DNA of 64,000 bases. It comes from Chrysiogenes arsenatis DSM 11915. GTDB taxonomy: Bacteria; Chrysiogenota; Chrysiogenetes; Chrysiogenales; Chrysiogenaceae. The notes under the pieces were generated by a model. The model was not told the DNA's origin. It saw only the letters and a list, made by a program, of their open reading frames with translations, and ran no database searches. The position numbers and the translations under genes are program-made. How positions within the stretch are numbered: the first letter of the stretch is position 1; every line of letters starts with the position of its first letter. The stretch lies in contig NZ_AWNK01000005.1 in NCBI RefSeq assembly GCF_000469585.1, positions 265,100 through 329,099 on the forward strand, read 5' to 3'. Below are positions 41,557 to 50,565 of this stretch, piece after piece.

Positions 41557-42278
41557 CATTGCGTTTCGCTATTCATGTGAATGTGCGCCACATATTTATC
41601 AAAGCCGTTTTCTTGATTGCTCTGCTGCTCTTACTTGCTCCCCCCGTAGCGTCCGCGCCGCCAGCGAAAACACTCGACTTTGGCGATCAATGGCAGGAAC
41701 AAACCTTCCGCAAGACGGCACCGACAACCTATCAGCAGTTGAACGAAGCCGGGAAACCGATCATGCGAGCGCAAGCAAATGGTGCCGCTTCCGGCCTCGT
41801 CTACGAAATTGATTTTGACCCTGCCGTGTACCCCATCCTGAAATGGCGTTGGAAGATAGATCAGGTGCTTCCGCTGGGCGATGCCCGCACCAAAGCGGGC
41901 GACGACTATCCCGCGCGTGTCTATGTGGTCTTCCCTAAATGGTTTAAACCAGCAACCCAAAGCATCAACTACATTTGGGCAAACCGGCTTCCACAGGGCG
42001 AGGTAATTCCCAACCCATTTTTTGACAACGCCCGCATGGTAGCGGTGCGCAGCGGCAATGGCGATGCGGGAATATGGCACACCGAGTGCCGCAACATCTA
42101 CCGCGACTATCAGGCGATTTTTGGCGAAGCGCCGCCGCGCGCCGGAGCCATCGCGATTATGACGGATGCCGACAATACCGGAGGGACTGCAACAGGATAC
42201 TACGCCGACATTCAACTCCTCACCGCGCCAAAAGAGAGCGATCCAGCGACGTTTTGTGGCCATAAGGACACCCGATGA
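41553..42278 (+). CDS. DUF3047 family secreted protein
   Basis: About 241 residues. A hydrophobic signal segment (FIKAVFLIALLLLLAPPVASA) is followed by the DUF3047 pattern: ILKWRWKIDQVLP, DDYPARVYVVFP, NYIWANRLP and AIAIMTDADNTGG. The function of the family is unknown; it is periplasmic. I choose the GTG at 41553, which forms GTGA with the arsS stop and has GGGGGAG 7 bases before. The ATG at 41535 is the alternative. It overlaps the next gene by 4 nt, so the three genes form one operon. Confidence 0.75.
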   Translation: MTLRFAIHVNVRHIFIKAVFLIALLLLLAPPVASAPPAKTLDFGDQWQEQTFRKTAPTTYQQLNEAGKPIMRAQANGAASGLVYEIDFDPAVYPILKWRWKIDQVLPLGDARTKAGDDYPARVYVVFPKWFKPATQSINYIWANRLPQGEVIPNPFFDNARMVAVRSGNGDAGIWHTECRNIYRDYQAIFGEAPPRAGAIAIMTDADNTGGTATGYYADIQLLTAPKESDPATFCGHKDTR

Positions 42279-44425
42279 AACCACGCTACCGCAATCTACT
42301 CATCGCACTGGTGCTCATCACCCTTTGGTTCGGGCTGTATCATTTTTTCGGCGATCTGCTGACATTTGAAGCCCTGAAAGCCAAGCAACAGGCATGGGCG
42401 GAAATTCACCATGACAATACCGTGGCAACCCTTGCGCTTTACTTTATTGTTTATGTCATTGCCACGGCTATTTCTCTGCCGGGGGCGGTAATCTTGACGT
42501 TAGCAGGGGGCGCACTTTTTGGCTTTACGACTGGGCTGCTGCTGGTCTCCTTCGCTAGCACCATCGGTGCAACTTGTGCTTTTTTACTGGCGCGCACCCT
42601 TTTTCGCGACACCGTACAAAAACAGTTTGGTCAACAATTACAACGCTTGAATGATGGGGTAAAACGCGACGGCGCCTTGTATCTGTTTACCTTGCGCCTT
42701 GTGCCAATCTTTCCCTTCTTTGTCATCAACCTGCTGATGGGGCTGACGCCGATGCGCACAATAACGTTCTATTGGGTCAGCCAAATCGGAATGCTGGCGG
42801 GGACGGCGGTGTATGTCAATGCGGGAACGCAGCTTGGACAGCTTGATTCCTTGCAGGGGATTCTTTCGCCAACGCTGCTTCTTTCATTTGCGCTCATCGG
42901 CGTTCTGCCACTCTTCGCACGGCGTATCGCGGCTCTGGTACAGGCCAAACGCGCCTATGCTGCTTACCCGCACCCCAAAACGTTTGACTATGATCTTGTG
43001 GTGATCGGTGCGGGTGCCGCTGGATTGGTGAGCGCCTACATCGGTGCGGCACTGAAAGCCAAAGTGCTTTTAGTCGAGCGCGAAAAAATGGGGGGCGATT
43101 GCCTGAACACCGGATGCGTGCCGAGCAAATCGCTGCTGCATGCCGCCAAAGTGCGCCATACGCTACGCCACAGCGCTGACATCGGGATTGCTTCACCGGA
43201 AATGGCGGTCGATTTTCCGGCGGTAATGCGTTCCGTCAAACAGGCCATTGCGCACATTGAACCGCACGATTCTGTCGCACGTTATAGCGCCCTTGGGGTG
43301 GAGTGTATTGCTGGAAAAGCCCATATTGATTCGCCGTTTACGGTCGATGTGGCGGGGAAAAAAGTGACGACGCGCAACATCATCATCGCCAGCGGCGCAG
43401 CTCCTGTTCTCCCCAATATTCCCGGTCTGCGCGATGTGCCACACTACACCAGCGACACTATTTGGGGTATCACGGCGCTTCCGCCCAAGCTGATTGTGCT
43501 CGGCGGCGGCCCTATTGGCTGCGAACTGGCACAGGCTTTTGCCCGTCTGGGAAGCGAAGTGACGATTATACAGCGTAATCGTCAGCTTTTACCACGCGAA
43601 GACGATGACGTGGCCACGTTGATACAGCAGATATTTGAACGTGAAGGGATTCGTGTGTTGACCGCCCACACCGCGCTGGAAGTGCGCCCTCACGCTGGTG
43701 GCGATGGCATCCATCACTTCCTTATTCAATCAGCTGACGGCGAAGCCATCACCATCCCTTGCGATGCCGTTTTAATCGCCCTTGGACGTCAGCCGCGCAC
43801 GCAGGGATTTGGGCTGGAGGAGTTGGGAATTACAACCACTCCGGCCGGCACTCTTGCGGTTGATGCCTATTTGCGAACAAAATATCCCAATATTTTGGCC
43901 TGTGGTGACGTTGCCGGGCCGTATCAATTCACTCATACCGCGTCGCATCAGGCGTGGTACGCCGCTGTCAATGCACTGATCCGCCCGCTGCACCAGTTTG
44001 CTGCCGATTACCGCGTGATTCCGTGGTGTACGTTTACCGACCCTGAAGTAGCGCGGGTTGGACTTTCGGAAGCCGAGGCCACCGCGCAGGGGATCGCCTT
44101 TGAAGTGACCCGTTATGGAATTGACGACCTGGATCGTGCCATTGCCGACAACTGCGCCGAAGGGTTTGTCAAAGTGCTAACGGTGCCGGGCAAAGATACC
44201 ATCCTCGGTGTGACCATAATCGGCCCACGTGCGGGGGACATTATTGCGGAATGGGTATTGGCAATGAAGCACAAACTCGGCCTCAATACAGTGCTCGGCA
44301 CGATTCATATCTACCCAACCTACGCCGAAGCGAATCGTTTTGCAGCGGGTAACTGGAAAAAATCCCATGCACCACAAGGGATTTTGCGTGCGGTAGAACG
44401 CTGGCATGCGTGGCGACGGGGATAG
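42275..44425 (+). CDS. TVP38/DedA membrane domain fused to mercuric-reductase-like flavoprotein
   Basis: A 716-residue fusion. Residues 1-~225 are a TVP38/TMEM64 (SNARE-associated) domain with several helices, including ATAISLPGAVILTLAGGALFG in two parts. Residues ~238-716 are a class I pyridine nucleotide-disulfide reductase: FAD motif VIGAGAAG (243-250), redox pair C276/C281 in GGDCLNTGCVPSK, NAD motif LGGGPIGCELA, and dimer motif HIYPTYAE where mercuric reductase or lipoamide dehydrogenase has HAHPT. The N-terminal metal-binding HMA domain of MerA and its terminal Cys pair are absent. It probably passes electrons to a membrane-near substrate. Confidence 0.85.
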   Translation: MKPRYRNLLIALVLITLWFGLYHFFGDLLTFEALKAKQQAWAEIHHDNTVATLALYFIVYVIATAISLPGAVILTLAGGALFGFTTGLLLVSFASTIGATCAFLLARTLFRDTVQKQFGQQLQRLNDGVKRDGALYLFTLRLVPIFPFFVINLLMGLTPMRTITFYWVSQIGMLAGTAVYVNAGTQLGQLDSLQGILSPTLLLSFALIGVLPLFARRIAALVQAKRAYAAYPHPKTFDYDLVVIGAGAAGLVSAYIGAALKAKVLLVEREKMGGDCLNTGCVPSKSLLHAAKVRHTLRHSADIGIASPEMAVDFPAVMRSVKQAIAHIEPHDSVARYSALGVECIAGKAHIDSPFTVDVAGKKVTTRNIIIASGAAPVLPNIPGLRDVPHYTSDTIWGITALPPKLIVLGGGPIGCELAQAFARLGSEVTIIQRNRQLLPREDDDVATLIQQIFEREGIRVLTAHTALEVRPHAGGDGIHHFLIQSADGEAITIPCDAVLIALGRQPRTQGFGLEELGITTTPAGTLAVDAYLRTKYPNILACGDVAGPYQFTHTASHQAWYAAVNALIRPLHQFAADYRVIPWCTFTDPEVARVGLSEAEATAQGIAFEVTRYGIDDLDRAIADNCAEGFVKVLTVPGKDTILGVTIIGPRAGDIIAEWVLAMKHKLGLNTVLGTIHIYPTYAEANRFAAGNWKKSHAPQGILRAVERWHAWRRG

Positions 44426-44519
44426 ACTTTATCGTGATTTTTCAGTATATGCTATCCATGATTGTGCTTAGGCTATGGCGGATCGCTGCCGACAACTGAC
44501 TGCGAAAGGGACATATTCG

Positions 44520-46310
44520 GTGACACCTCAAACAACCACGATTCTGTTGGTGGAAGACGAAGCGCTTATCGCCTTAGTGCAGAAAAGGGTTCTAGAAAAA
44601 CATGGCTACACGGTTCTCCTCGCGACGTCCGGAGCCAAGGCCATTGAAATGGCGGATTCCGAACCCTCCATAAACCTTATTTTGATGGACATTGATCTTG
44701 GTTCCGGGATTGACGGCACCGAAGCTGCCGCGATAATTCTTGCCAAGCACGATTTGCCACTCGTTTTTCTTTCCTCACACACGGCTCAGGCCATCGTTGA
44801 AAAAACCGAAAAAATCACCTCTTACGGATATATTGTCAAAGGTTCTGGCGATACCGTTCTGCTCGTATCAATCAAAATGGCGCTCAAACTATTCAACGCC
44901 AAACTCGAAAGCCGACTTCATGAAGAAAAATTGCAGGCGAGTGAAGAACAACATCGCCGTCTTTTCGAAACGATGTCGCAAGGGGTTATTTATCAATCTG
45001 CACATGGAGAGATTATTTCGGCCAACCTTGCTGCAGAGCGGATTCTGGGATTGACGTTTGAACAAATGGCAGGGCTATCCTCGCTCGATCCGCGATGGAA
45101 GATGATTTGCGAAGATGGCTCACCCGTGGCCGGCGAAGATCACCCAGCAATGGTTTCGCTCCAAACAGGGAAAAAATGTGGGCCGGTGATTCGTGGCGTG
45201 TTTCATCCCGAAAGGAATGACTATATCTGGCTACAAATTACGGCCACGCCCCTCTTTCACGCTGGCGAAACTGCCCCGTATCAAGTCCATGCCACCTTTG
45301 ACGACATCACCGAGCAGCGCAAAGCGGAACATAACTACCGCATGCTTTTCCAGGAAATGATTGACGGATATGCTTTCCATGAAATCATTTGCGATAAGAC
45401 AGGAACGCCCATCGACTTTCGTTTTCTGGACGTCAACCCAGCATTCGAAAAGATGGTTGGCTTGCCCGTCAGTCACGTTGTGGGACGCACCGTACTGGAA
45501 ATTTTCCCAGAAACGGAACCGTTTTGGATTGAAACCTATGGCAGAGTTGCATTAACGGGCGAACCAACGCGGTTTGAAAATTTCTTTGGTGAGCTTGGCA
45601 AACATTTTGAAGTTGCGGCATTCAGCCCCAAACAGGGACAATTTGTCTGCACCTTTTCCGACATCACACACCGCAAACAATCAGAAGAAACCCTCCGCCA
45701 ACAAGTTAAGGAAAAAGAAATTCTGCTGCGCGAAACGCACCACCGGATAAAAAACAATATCGCTTCGATTGCCGCCCTCCTCTCGCTACAAGCCGAAGCA
45801 ACTCCTAATCCCGAAGTCGCCCTAGCGCTGAACGAGGCCATCAGCCGGATTAAAAGCATGAGCAATCTGTACGAAAAAATGCTCATTGCCGATGACTATA
45901 ACAACCTTTATGTTGGCGATTATTTGGAAAACATAGTCAAATCCGTGATCGCACTCTTTGCTGGCGAAAGAATGCTTGATGTTAACACGCAATTTGGCAA
46001 CTTTATGCTCAACTCAAAACAGCTACTTCCGCTTGGCATCATTGTCAATGAACTCCTTACCAACGCCATGAAATATGCTTTTGTTGGACACCGCACCGGC
46101 AAAGTTGAGGTTGTCGTAACACAAACCGAAAACAGAGTTACACTCACACTCAGTGACAACGGCGTTGGGCTCCCGGAAGCATTTGACGCCACACGCAATA
46201 AAGGATTTGGTTTAGTACTGGTAGATATCCTCAGCCAGCAAATTGGTGGACGGTTTTCGATTATAAAGGCAGAAGGCACCCGTTGCTGCCTCGAATTTCC
46301 GATTGCGTAG
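44520..46310 (+). CDS. Hybrid sensor kinase: receiver, two PAS domains, HisKA_2-type kinase
   Basis: About 596 residues. Receiver domain ~5-120 (ILLVEDEALIALVQ, Asp in LILMDIDLGSG). PAS 1 at ~145-270 (YQSAHGEIISANLAAERILG), PAS 2 at ~275-395 (FLDVNPAFEKMVG). The phosphorylation box is RETHHRIKNNIASIAALL, the HisKA_2 type, followed by an HATPase with NELLTNAMKYAF and DNGVGLPE. Soluble, so it senses an intracellular signal, perhaps redox or a ligand. The GTG at 44520 has AAAGGGA at good spacing; the ATG at 44475 has only AGG 2 bases away. The gene ends 3 bases before mutM. Confidence 0.82.
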   Translation: MTPQTTTILLVEDEALIALVQKRVLEKHGYTVLLATSGAKAIEMADSEPSINLILMDIDLGSGIDGTEAAAIILAKHDLPLVFLSSHTAQAIVEKTEKITSYGYIVKGSGDTVLLVSIKMALKLFNAKLESRLHEEKLQASEEQHRRLFETMSQGVIYQSAHGEIISANLAAERILGLTFEQMAGLSSLDPRWKMICEDGSPVAGEDHPAMVSLQTGKKCGPVIRGVFHPERNDYIWLQITATPLFHAGETAPYQVHATFDDITEQRKAEHNYRMLFQEMIDGYAFHEIICDKTGTPIDFRFLDVNPAFEKMVGLPVSHVVGRTVLEIFPETEPFWIETYGRVALTGEPTRFENFFGELGKHFEVAAFSPKQGQFVCTFSDITHRKQSEETLRQQVKEKEILLRETHHRIKNNIASIAALLSLQAEATPNPEVALALNEAISRIKSMSNLYEKMLIADDYNNLYVGDYLENIVKSVIALFAGERMLDVNTQFGNFMLNSKQLLPLGIIVNELLTNAMKYAFVGHRTGKVEVVVTQTENRVTLTLSDNGVGLPEAFDATRNKGFGLVLVDILSQQIGGRFSIIKAEGTRCCLEFPIA

Positions 46311-46313
46311 CCG

Positions 46314-47153
46314 ATGCCTGAACTCCCCGAAGTACAAACCGTCGCCGACGACCTCAATCGCGCCAATCTCACCGGGCTTACCATTACCGTTGCGAATTGC
46401 TATTGGCCGCGTACCTGTGAACCACTCAGCGAAAATGAACTCCAAAATGCCCTTGTCGGCCGCACGATTGTGCGGTTTTGGCGACGCGCCAAATATCTGA
46501 TCGCCGACCTTGCCCCCACAGGACACATCGTCATCCACCTCCGCATGACCGGACGTTTGCATCTTGTGCCACAACACATTCCGCGCGAAAAACATGAACA
46601 CGTGATCTGCACCTTCAGCGATGGTCAAACCCTCCGACTGCACGACACGCGCAAATTCGCCCGTTTCTGCGTATATGAAACGCTGGAAAACGTCCTCGGA
46701 CATCTCGGACGTGAGCCGCTTCAAGAAACGCTTGATAGCACTGTACTGCAAAAACTCTACGGCAAGCGTAGCCGTGCAATCAAAGCACTCCTGCTGGATC
46801 AAAATTTGATTGCGGGCATTGGTAATATCTATGCCGATGAAGCACTGTGGGAAGCACGCATTCATCCGGCAACACCGGGGAACACACTGGAAATCGACGC
46901 ATTTGAACGCTTGGCGCACGCCATACCGGTAGTGCTGCGCCGCGGACTGGCCAACATGGGCACCAGCCTTGGCAGCGGTGCGGGGAACTTTTACTCTGTC
47001 GCCTACCGCCAAGGACGTAACGAAGACGACCTGCGCGTATTCCGCCGCACCGGAATGGCGTGCCCGCGCTGTGGCACCACCATCGTGCGGCTCGTCGTCG
47101 CACAACGCGGCACCCATATCTGCCCAGCGTGTCAGGTGTTCACCGCCGTATAG
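46314..47153 (+). CDS. mutM: Formamidopyrimidine-DNA glycosylase
   Basis: A 279-residue base-excision repair enzyme that removes 8-oxoguanine. The mature N-terminus PELPEVQTV provides the catalytic Pro (after Met removal) and Glu. H2TH region: LLDQNLIAGIGNIYADEALW. C-terminal zinc finger CPRCGTTI ... CPAC holds the beta-hairpin that enters DNA. Full length and all key residues present. It follows the sensor kinase by 3 bases and is likely cotranscribed. Confidence 0.95.
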   Translation: MPELPEVQTVADDLNRANLTGLTITVANCYWPRTCEPLSENELQNALVGRTIVRFWRRAKYLIADLAPTGHIVIHLRMTGRLHLVPQHIPREKHEHVICTFSDGQTLRLHDTRKFARFCVYETLENVLGHLGREPLQETLDSTVLQKLYGKRSRAIKALLLDQNLIAGIGNIYADEALWEARIHPATPGNTLEIDAFERLAHAIPVVLRRGLANMGTSLGSGAGNFYSVAYRQGRNEDDLRVFRRTGMACPRCGTTIVRLVVAQRGTHICPACQVFTAV

Positions 47154-47232
47154 GTGCGGCGTGTTATCTCTCTGCCTCCCCGTAACTATTGGGAGTTATT
47201 TCTTCGGGAATTGCCGCAAAAAGTTCTGTCCC

Positions 47233-47254
47233 TCCTGACACAATGCTGTCAGGA
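47233..47254 (+). promoter_or_regulatory. Palindromic operator upstream of the small 47297 gene
   Basis: TCCTGACA (47233-47240) and TGTCAGGA (47247-47254) are perfect complements separated by 6 bases. The site lies 42 bases before the start codon. CTGACA/TGTCAG palindromes are plausible targets of HTH-WYL (YafY-like) regulators, and one is encoded next door at 47800. Confidence 0.6.
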
Positions 47255-47296
47255 ACATGAAGTACCGTGCGCCTATTCGACACAAGGAGGCACCGT

Positions 47297-47614
47297 ATGA
47301 TTTTGAACGGCATTGAACATTTTGGTGGGCTGGAGTTTGCTCTGTTTAAATTGCGTCAAGGGGTGAGCGAAGCGCAATTGCTGACGTTGGCACGGGAGGT
47401 TGAAGAAAAATTTCTTGCTACCAAAGAAGGGCTTCTCGGGCACTTTCTTCTCAAAGGCGATGGCGGCGTGTATGCTGACGTCGCGCTTGCCAGCACTCCG
47501 GAGATTGCAAAAGCAATCTGTAACGAGTGGATGGAAAACGAAACAACCCTGAAATACCTAGAAGTAATCGACATGGATTCTGTCGAAATGAGCTTCTGGG
47601 AGCGGATCGGGTAA
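47297..47614 (+). CDS. Small hypothetical protein, possibly dimeric alpha/beta-barrel
   Basis: A 105-residue soluble protein. NGIEHFGGLEFALFKLRQGVSEAQLL begins a beta-alpha-beta pattern, and the sequence continues EEKFLATKEGLLGHFLLKGDGGVYADVA and ends EVIDMDSVEMSFWERIG. This is reminiscent of ABM-type monooxygenase or dimeric barrel folds, but I cannot assign it. AAGGAGG 6 bases ahead fixes the ATG at 47297. The upstream palindrome and downstream WYL regulator suggest a small regulated unit. Confidence 0.65.
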   Translation: MILNGIEHFGGLEFALFKLRQGVSEAQLLTLAREVEEKFLATKEGLLGHFLLKGDGGVYADVALASTPEIAKAICNEWMENETTLKYLEVIDMDSVEMSFWERIG

Positions 47615-47622
47615 ATCATGCG

Positions 47623-47658
47623 CCCCTTCGCGGTGCGCACATCGGTGCCGCGAAGGGG
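47623..47658 (+). terminator. Long hairpin after the small 47297 gene
   Basis: CCCCTTCGCGG (47623-47633) pairs perfectly with CCGCGAAGGGG (47648-47658), with a 14-base loop. It lies 9 bases after the stop. There is no T-run, so it may stabilise the transcript or act with Rho, not as a simple intrinsic terminator. Confidence 0.45.
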
Positions 47659-47799
47659 AAGTGCTACGCCACAATGTAGCGTGTTAGAGCATGAAGGCAT
47701 TCCTGCCGACAGCAAATGGCCGCCAGAGAAATGATAAGCGCGATAGAGAAAGCGCAGCTTGCAAAGCGCATTCCGCGTATTCAGTAAAGGGGTCGCAAC

Positions 47800-48486
47800 A
47801 TGCGAAAGTCCGATCGTCTTTTTCAACTCACCAACATTCTTCGAGCATATCAGCCCATCAGTGCCCGAATGTTGTCGGAAAAGCTTGGTGTATCCGAACG
47901 CACCATTTACCGTTACATCGATGACCTTTCCGTGTCCGGCATCCCCATCTACGGTGAACCCGGCGTTGGGTATCGCCTGAGCGAAGGGTTCGAACTGCCG
48001 CCGCTGCAACTCACCCCGTTAGAACTGGAGGCACTTATCCTTGGCGTCAACATGGTGGCGACGCGCACAGGTGATGAATTTGCGAAAGCCGCCCGTTCGT
48101 TGCTCTGTAAAATTGAAGCTGCCGTTCCCGACCACGCCATAACACACGCGCAGCCCGGTGCACCGTCGGCGCAAGTACCAGTGGCGGAACACCACGACAT
48201 TCGGCACATGTGGGGCATCCTCTATCAAGCCATAAAGGAAAAGCAGCATATTTTCCTTATGTACCAATCACTTGCAGAAACACACACCGAAAGAATAGTG
48301 TACCCACTTGGACTTTTCTACTGGGGTGGCAAATGGACACTTGGTGCCTGGTGTACGTTACGGATGGGCTACCGCGACTTCCGCATTGATCGAATCGAGC
48401 ATATAACCCAAACCGCCGCACCCAGCCCACTGCCGCTTGATGTAAACCTCGAAAACTACCTCGCCGCGCAAAACGCAAAAGATTAG
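47800..48486 (+). CDS. HTH-WYL transcriptional regulator (YafY family)
   Basis: A 228-residue regulator. N-terminal winged HTH: LTNILRAYQPISARMLSEKL and VSERTIYRYIDDLSVSGIPIYGE. The WYL domain follows, with IFLMYQSL, VYPLGLFYWGGKWTLGAWC and FRIDRIEH. WYL proteins sense nucleic acid or small ligands and control nearby genes. The palindrome at 47233-47254 is the best candidate site. Confidence 0.88.
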   Translation: MRKSDRLFQLTNILRAYQPISARMLSEKLGVSERTIYRYIDDLSVSGIPIYGEPGVGYRLSEGFELPPLQLTPLELEALILGVNMVATRTGDEFAKAARSLLCKIEAAVPDHAITHAQPGAPSAQVPVAEHHDIRHMWGILYQAIKEKQHIFLMYQSLAETHTERIVYPLGLFYWGGKWTLGAWCTLRMGYRDFRIDRIEHITQTAAPSPLPLDVNLENYLAAQNAKD

Positions 48487-48972
48487 GGGGTAGTCATAAG
48501 AGTATGCAGAACGATAAGTTGCGGCATATGTGCTGAATCTGCTGGTTGTCAGTTTGAGTGCTTGTAGGTGGAAATTATGGTCATTTCGGATGAACGACGT
48601 GCGGAGGGGGGGGACTTCTGTCGAAATAGTTGTGACGACAATTACACCGCAACCACGCTTGCAATCAATTGACCCAAAAACGTAATGACAAAATGTATGC
48701 AGTATGCGATAAGTGCTGCGTTGCAAGCAGGAAACGCAGGTAAATAATATGAGTGAAACTGGCGCGGGTTTCCGTGTTTTTGCCTGTAATATCGGAATAA
48801 ATGGAAAATGCGGCATCTTTCAAGCCGGAAAAATAAGCCTGCTGATTTTCCGTGTTTTGCCCTTCAATATCAGGGTAGACGGAAAATTTTCCATATATAG
48901 GGGTGTGATATGCAGAAAAAATTCCATTTATTGCACTGTTAGGCAAGAAAAACAATGAACGAGTAACCAGCC
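48487..48972. other. Gene-free spacer at the left edge of the accessory island
   Basis: About 486 bases with no convincing gene. It holds the two related hairpin repeats described separately and GTTAGGC at 48938-48944, which matches the GTTRRRY core of integron recombination sites and lies 29 bases before the next start codon. A minus-strand open frame (48665-48955) is just the translated repeat. Confidence 0.5.
48769..48893. repeat. Two imperfect direct repeats able to form hairpins
   Basis: Copy 1 begins TTTCCGTGTTTTTGCC at 48769 and ends GGAAAA at 48808; copy 2 begins TTTTCCGTGTTTTGCC at 48846 and ends ACGGAAAA at 48886. In copy 2 the ends TTTTCCGT/ACGGAAAA are perfect 8-bp inverted repeats, and GGAAAATTTTCC follows as a palindrome. 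Their spacing is 77 bases. Confidence 0.5.
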
Positions 48973-50565
48973 ATGGCCGTCGAGATATTGACGATAATTA
49001 CGAGCTTTCTCTCTGATAACGCAACTACTATCGCGGTTATGTTATTGCTGTACATATATAGAGACGCCGTATCTGGTCTGATTTCAAGAATTAAGTCGTT
49101 TTTCTACGAAAACGGAGATTCGAAAGTTGGCATAGAGACAGTGCCAACGGACCGCGATGAAAAGAAAACCGCGCCATTAGAAGAAGCGATAGAGAAGCCA
49201 GGTTCTTCAGGTGCAGAAGAAAAAATCCAGGATAGGGAAAAAGATCAAAATTGGTTCTTTGAAATGCACACAGCCTTCTCAGATGGTCGCATTGAAGATG
49301 CTGATGCGGCGTTTAAGGCATATGCGCTTGATGAAAAAGATCAGTCTAAGTTAGAAGAAAACAAAGCCATTTATTTATATTTCAAGTTCGAAAAAGGGAA
49401 AGATAACACCGCTATCGAAGAACTTGAAAAGCTAGCCAAGTCCGCAAGCACAGAAGAGTCTAGATTTAGCGTACTTACGTGGCTATCATTTTTCCTGAGC
49501 GATAGCAAGCAACATAAGAAGGCAATTGAAATATGGCGATCCGCAAAAAATGAAGCCAAATCCACGTCATTGATAACTAGGGCTACAGTTAATCTAGCGT
49601 ACGCCCTAAATAAAGACAGCCAAGCTAACGAAGCAAAATCAGAGATCCTGAAGCGGCTTAGGGAAACCGAAGAAGATGAACAGTTGTCGTCTCTTTACGA
49701 AGCGCTCTCAACCATAGAGTCATCGCTGGGGAATAAGACAGTATCTGTATATTGCAAAGACAAGTCGTTGGAGTACGATCCCAGTAATAGAGGCGAGCTT
49801 CTTAACTCTGCGTATGCCGCAAGCAATGAGGATGTGGATGAGATATCGATAAGCAATTACGTAACGCTCCTTAGTATTGATAGCGATAACTCAACCGCAT
49901 TAAATAATCTTGGCGTTCAAGCTCAAGAGGCCGGCCTTAAGGTCATAGCCACAGACAATTATAAAAAGTCAGCTAGGCTAAAAAACACATTGGCGATGGC
50001 AAATCAAGGCTACCTTCTGTTGGATGCCGGATTCGTCAGTGAAGCAGAAGAAATTGCACAGAAAGCACTTGAAGAGAAAGACACCCACCAGAATATCTAT
50101 AGCTTGCTTGCCACAATACACGAACGAAAGGAAAAAGAAGAGAAAAAATGGAGTGAGCTAAGCAGCAAAGCGCTATCTCGCCAAAAATCGATTCGTATTT
50201 ACCTTGAACAGTATTATCTTGGAAAAAGTGAACTACTTGAGGGTGCGTGGGTTCTCAGTGGCAAATACCAAGTAAGCATTAAAATAGAAGATGGCTCATT
50301 TAAGGCAAGCTGGTCAGAGGAGTTAGTCGGCCTTAGCGTTAGCAATTACGCAGTGGAATTGACGGGAAAAGTCACCGGTTCGACGTTTTCCGGCACTTAC
50401 AAACGAAAGAGAACAGATGGAGCACAAACAGGGCTTCTTGGTGTGCCAAGCGATACGCGCATCTCGTGCATCGGCTTTTTGACCCAAGATGAAAAGACAT
50501 TAAATATAGTGGCTTCCAGTCTGAAAGAAAATCTTTGCCTATTTCTTTCAAGGGCGCATCATTGA
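48973..50565 (+). CDS. Membrane-anchored TPR-like repeat protein, function unknown
   Basis: A 530-residue protein. An N-terminal transmembrane helix (TTIAVMLLLYIYRDAV, ~18-33) is followed by a charged linker (35-90) and by helical repeats from ~95 to 425 of TPR/SEL1 style (e.g. HKKAIEIWRSAKNEA, TALNNLGVQAQEAGL). The last ~100 residues are beta-rich (LLEGAWVLSGKYQVSIKIEDGSF ... SGTYKRKR) and look like a separate ligand-binding domain. It is AT-richer than core genes. It overlaps the next small gene by 31 nt. Position between two integron-like core sequences suggests a cassette-borne accessory gene, possibly defence-related, but no motif proves it. Confidence 0.65.
   Translation: MAVEILTIITSFLSDNATTIAVMLLLYIYRDAVSGLISRIKSFFYENGDSKVGIETVPTDRDEKKTAPLEEAIEKPGSSGAEEKIQDREKDQNWFFEMHTAFSDGRIEDADAAFKAYALDEKDQSKLEENKAIYLYFKFEKGKDNTAIEELEKLAKSASTEESRFSVLTWLSFFLSDSKQHKKAIEIWRSAKNEAKSTSLITRATVNLAYALNKDSQANEAKSEILKRLRETEEDEQLSSLYEALSTIESSLGNKTVSVYCKDKSLEYDPSNRGELLNSAYAASNEDVDEISISNYVTLLSIDSDNSTALNNLGVQAQEAGLKVIATDNYKKSARLKNTLAMANQGYLLLDAGFVSEAEEIAQKALEEKDTHQNIYSLLATIHERKEKEEKKWSELSSKALSRQKSIRIYLEQYYLGKSELLEGAWVLSGKYQVSIKIEDGSFKASWSEELVGLSVSNYAVELTGKVTGSTFSGTYKRKRTDGAQTGLLGVPSDTRISCIGFLTQDEKTLNIVASSLKENLCLFLSRAHH

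Noticed and set aside
46212-47117. 301-codon minus-strand open frame over mutM
   Set aside because: mutM on the plus strand has the PELPEV start and zinc finger; the antisense frame has no family pattern.
48665-48955. 96-codon minus-strand frame with repeated FS(V/I)Y-x-D-I units
   Set aside because: The repetition follows from the DNA repeat at 48769-48893; no ribosome site or conserved fold is seen.
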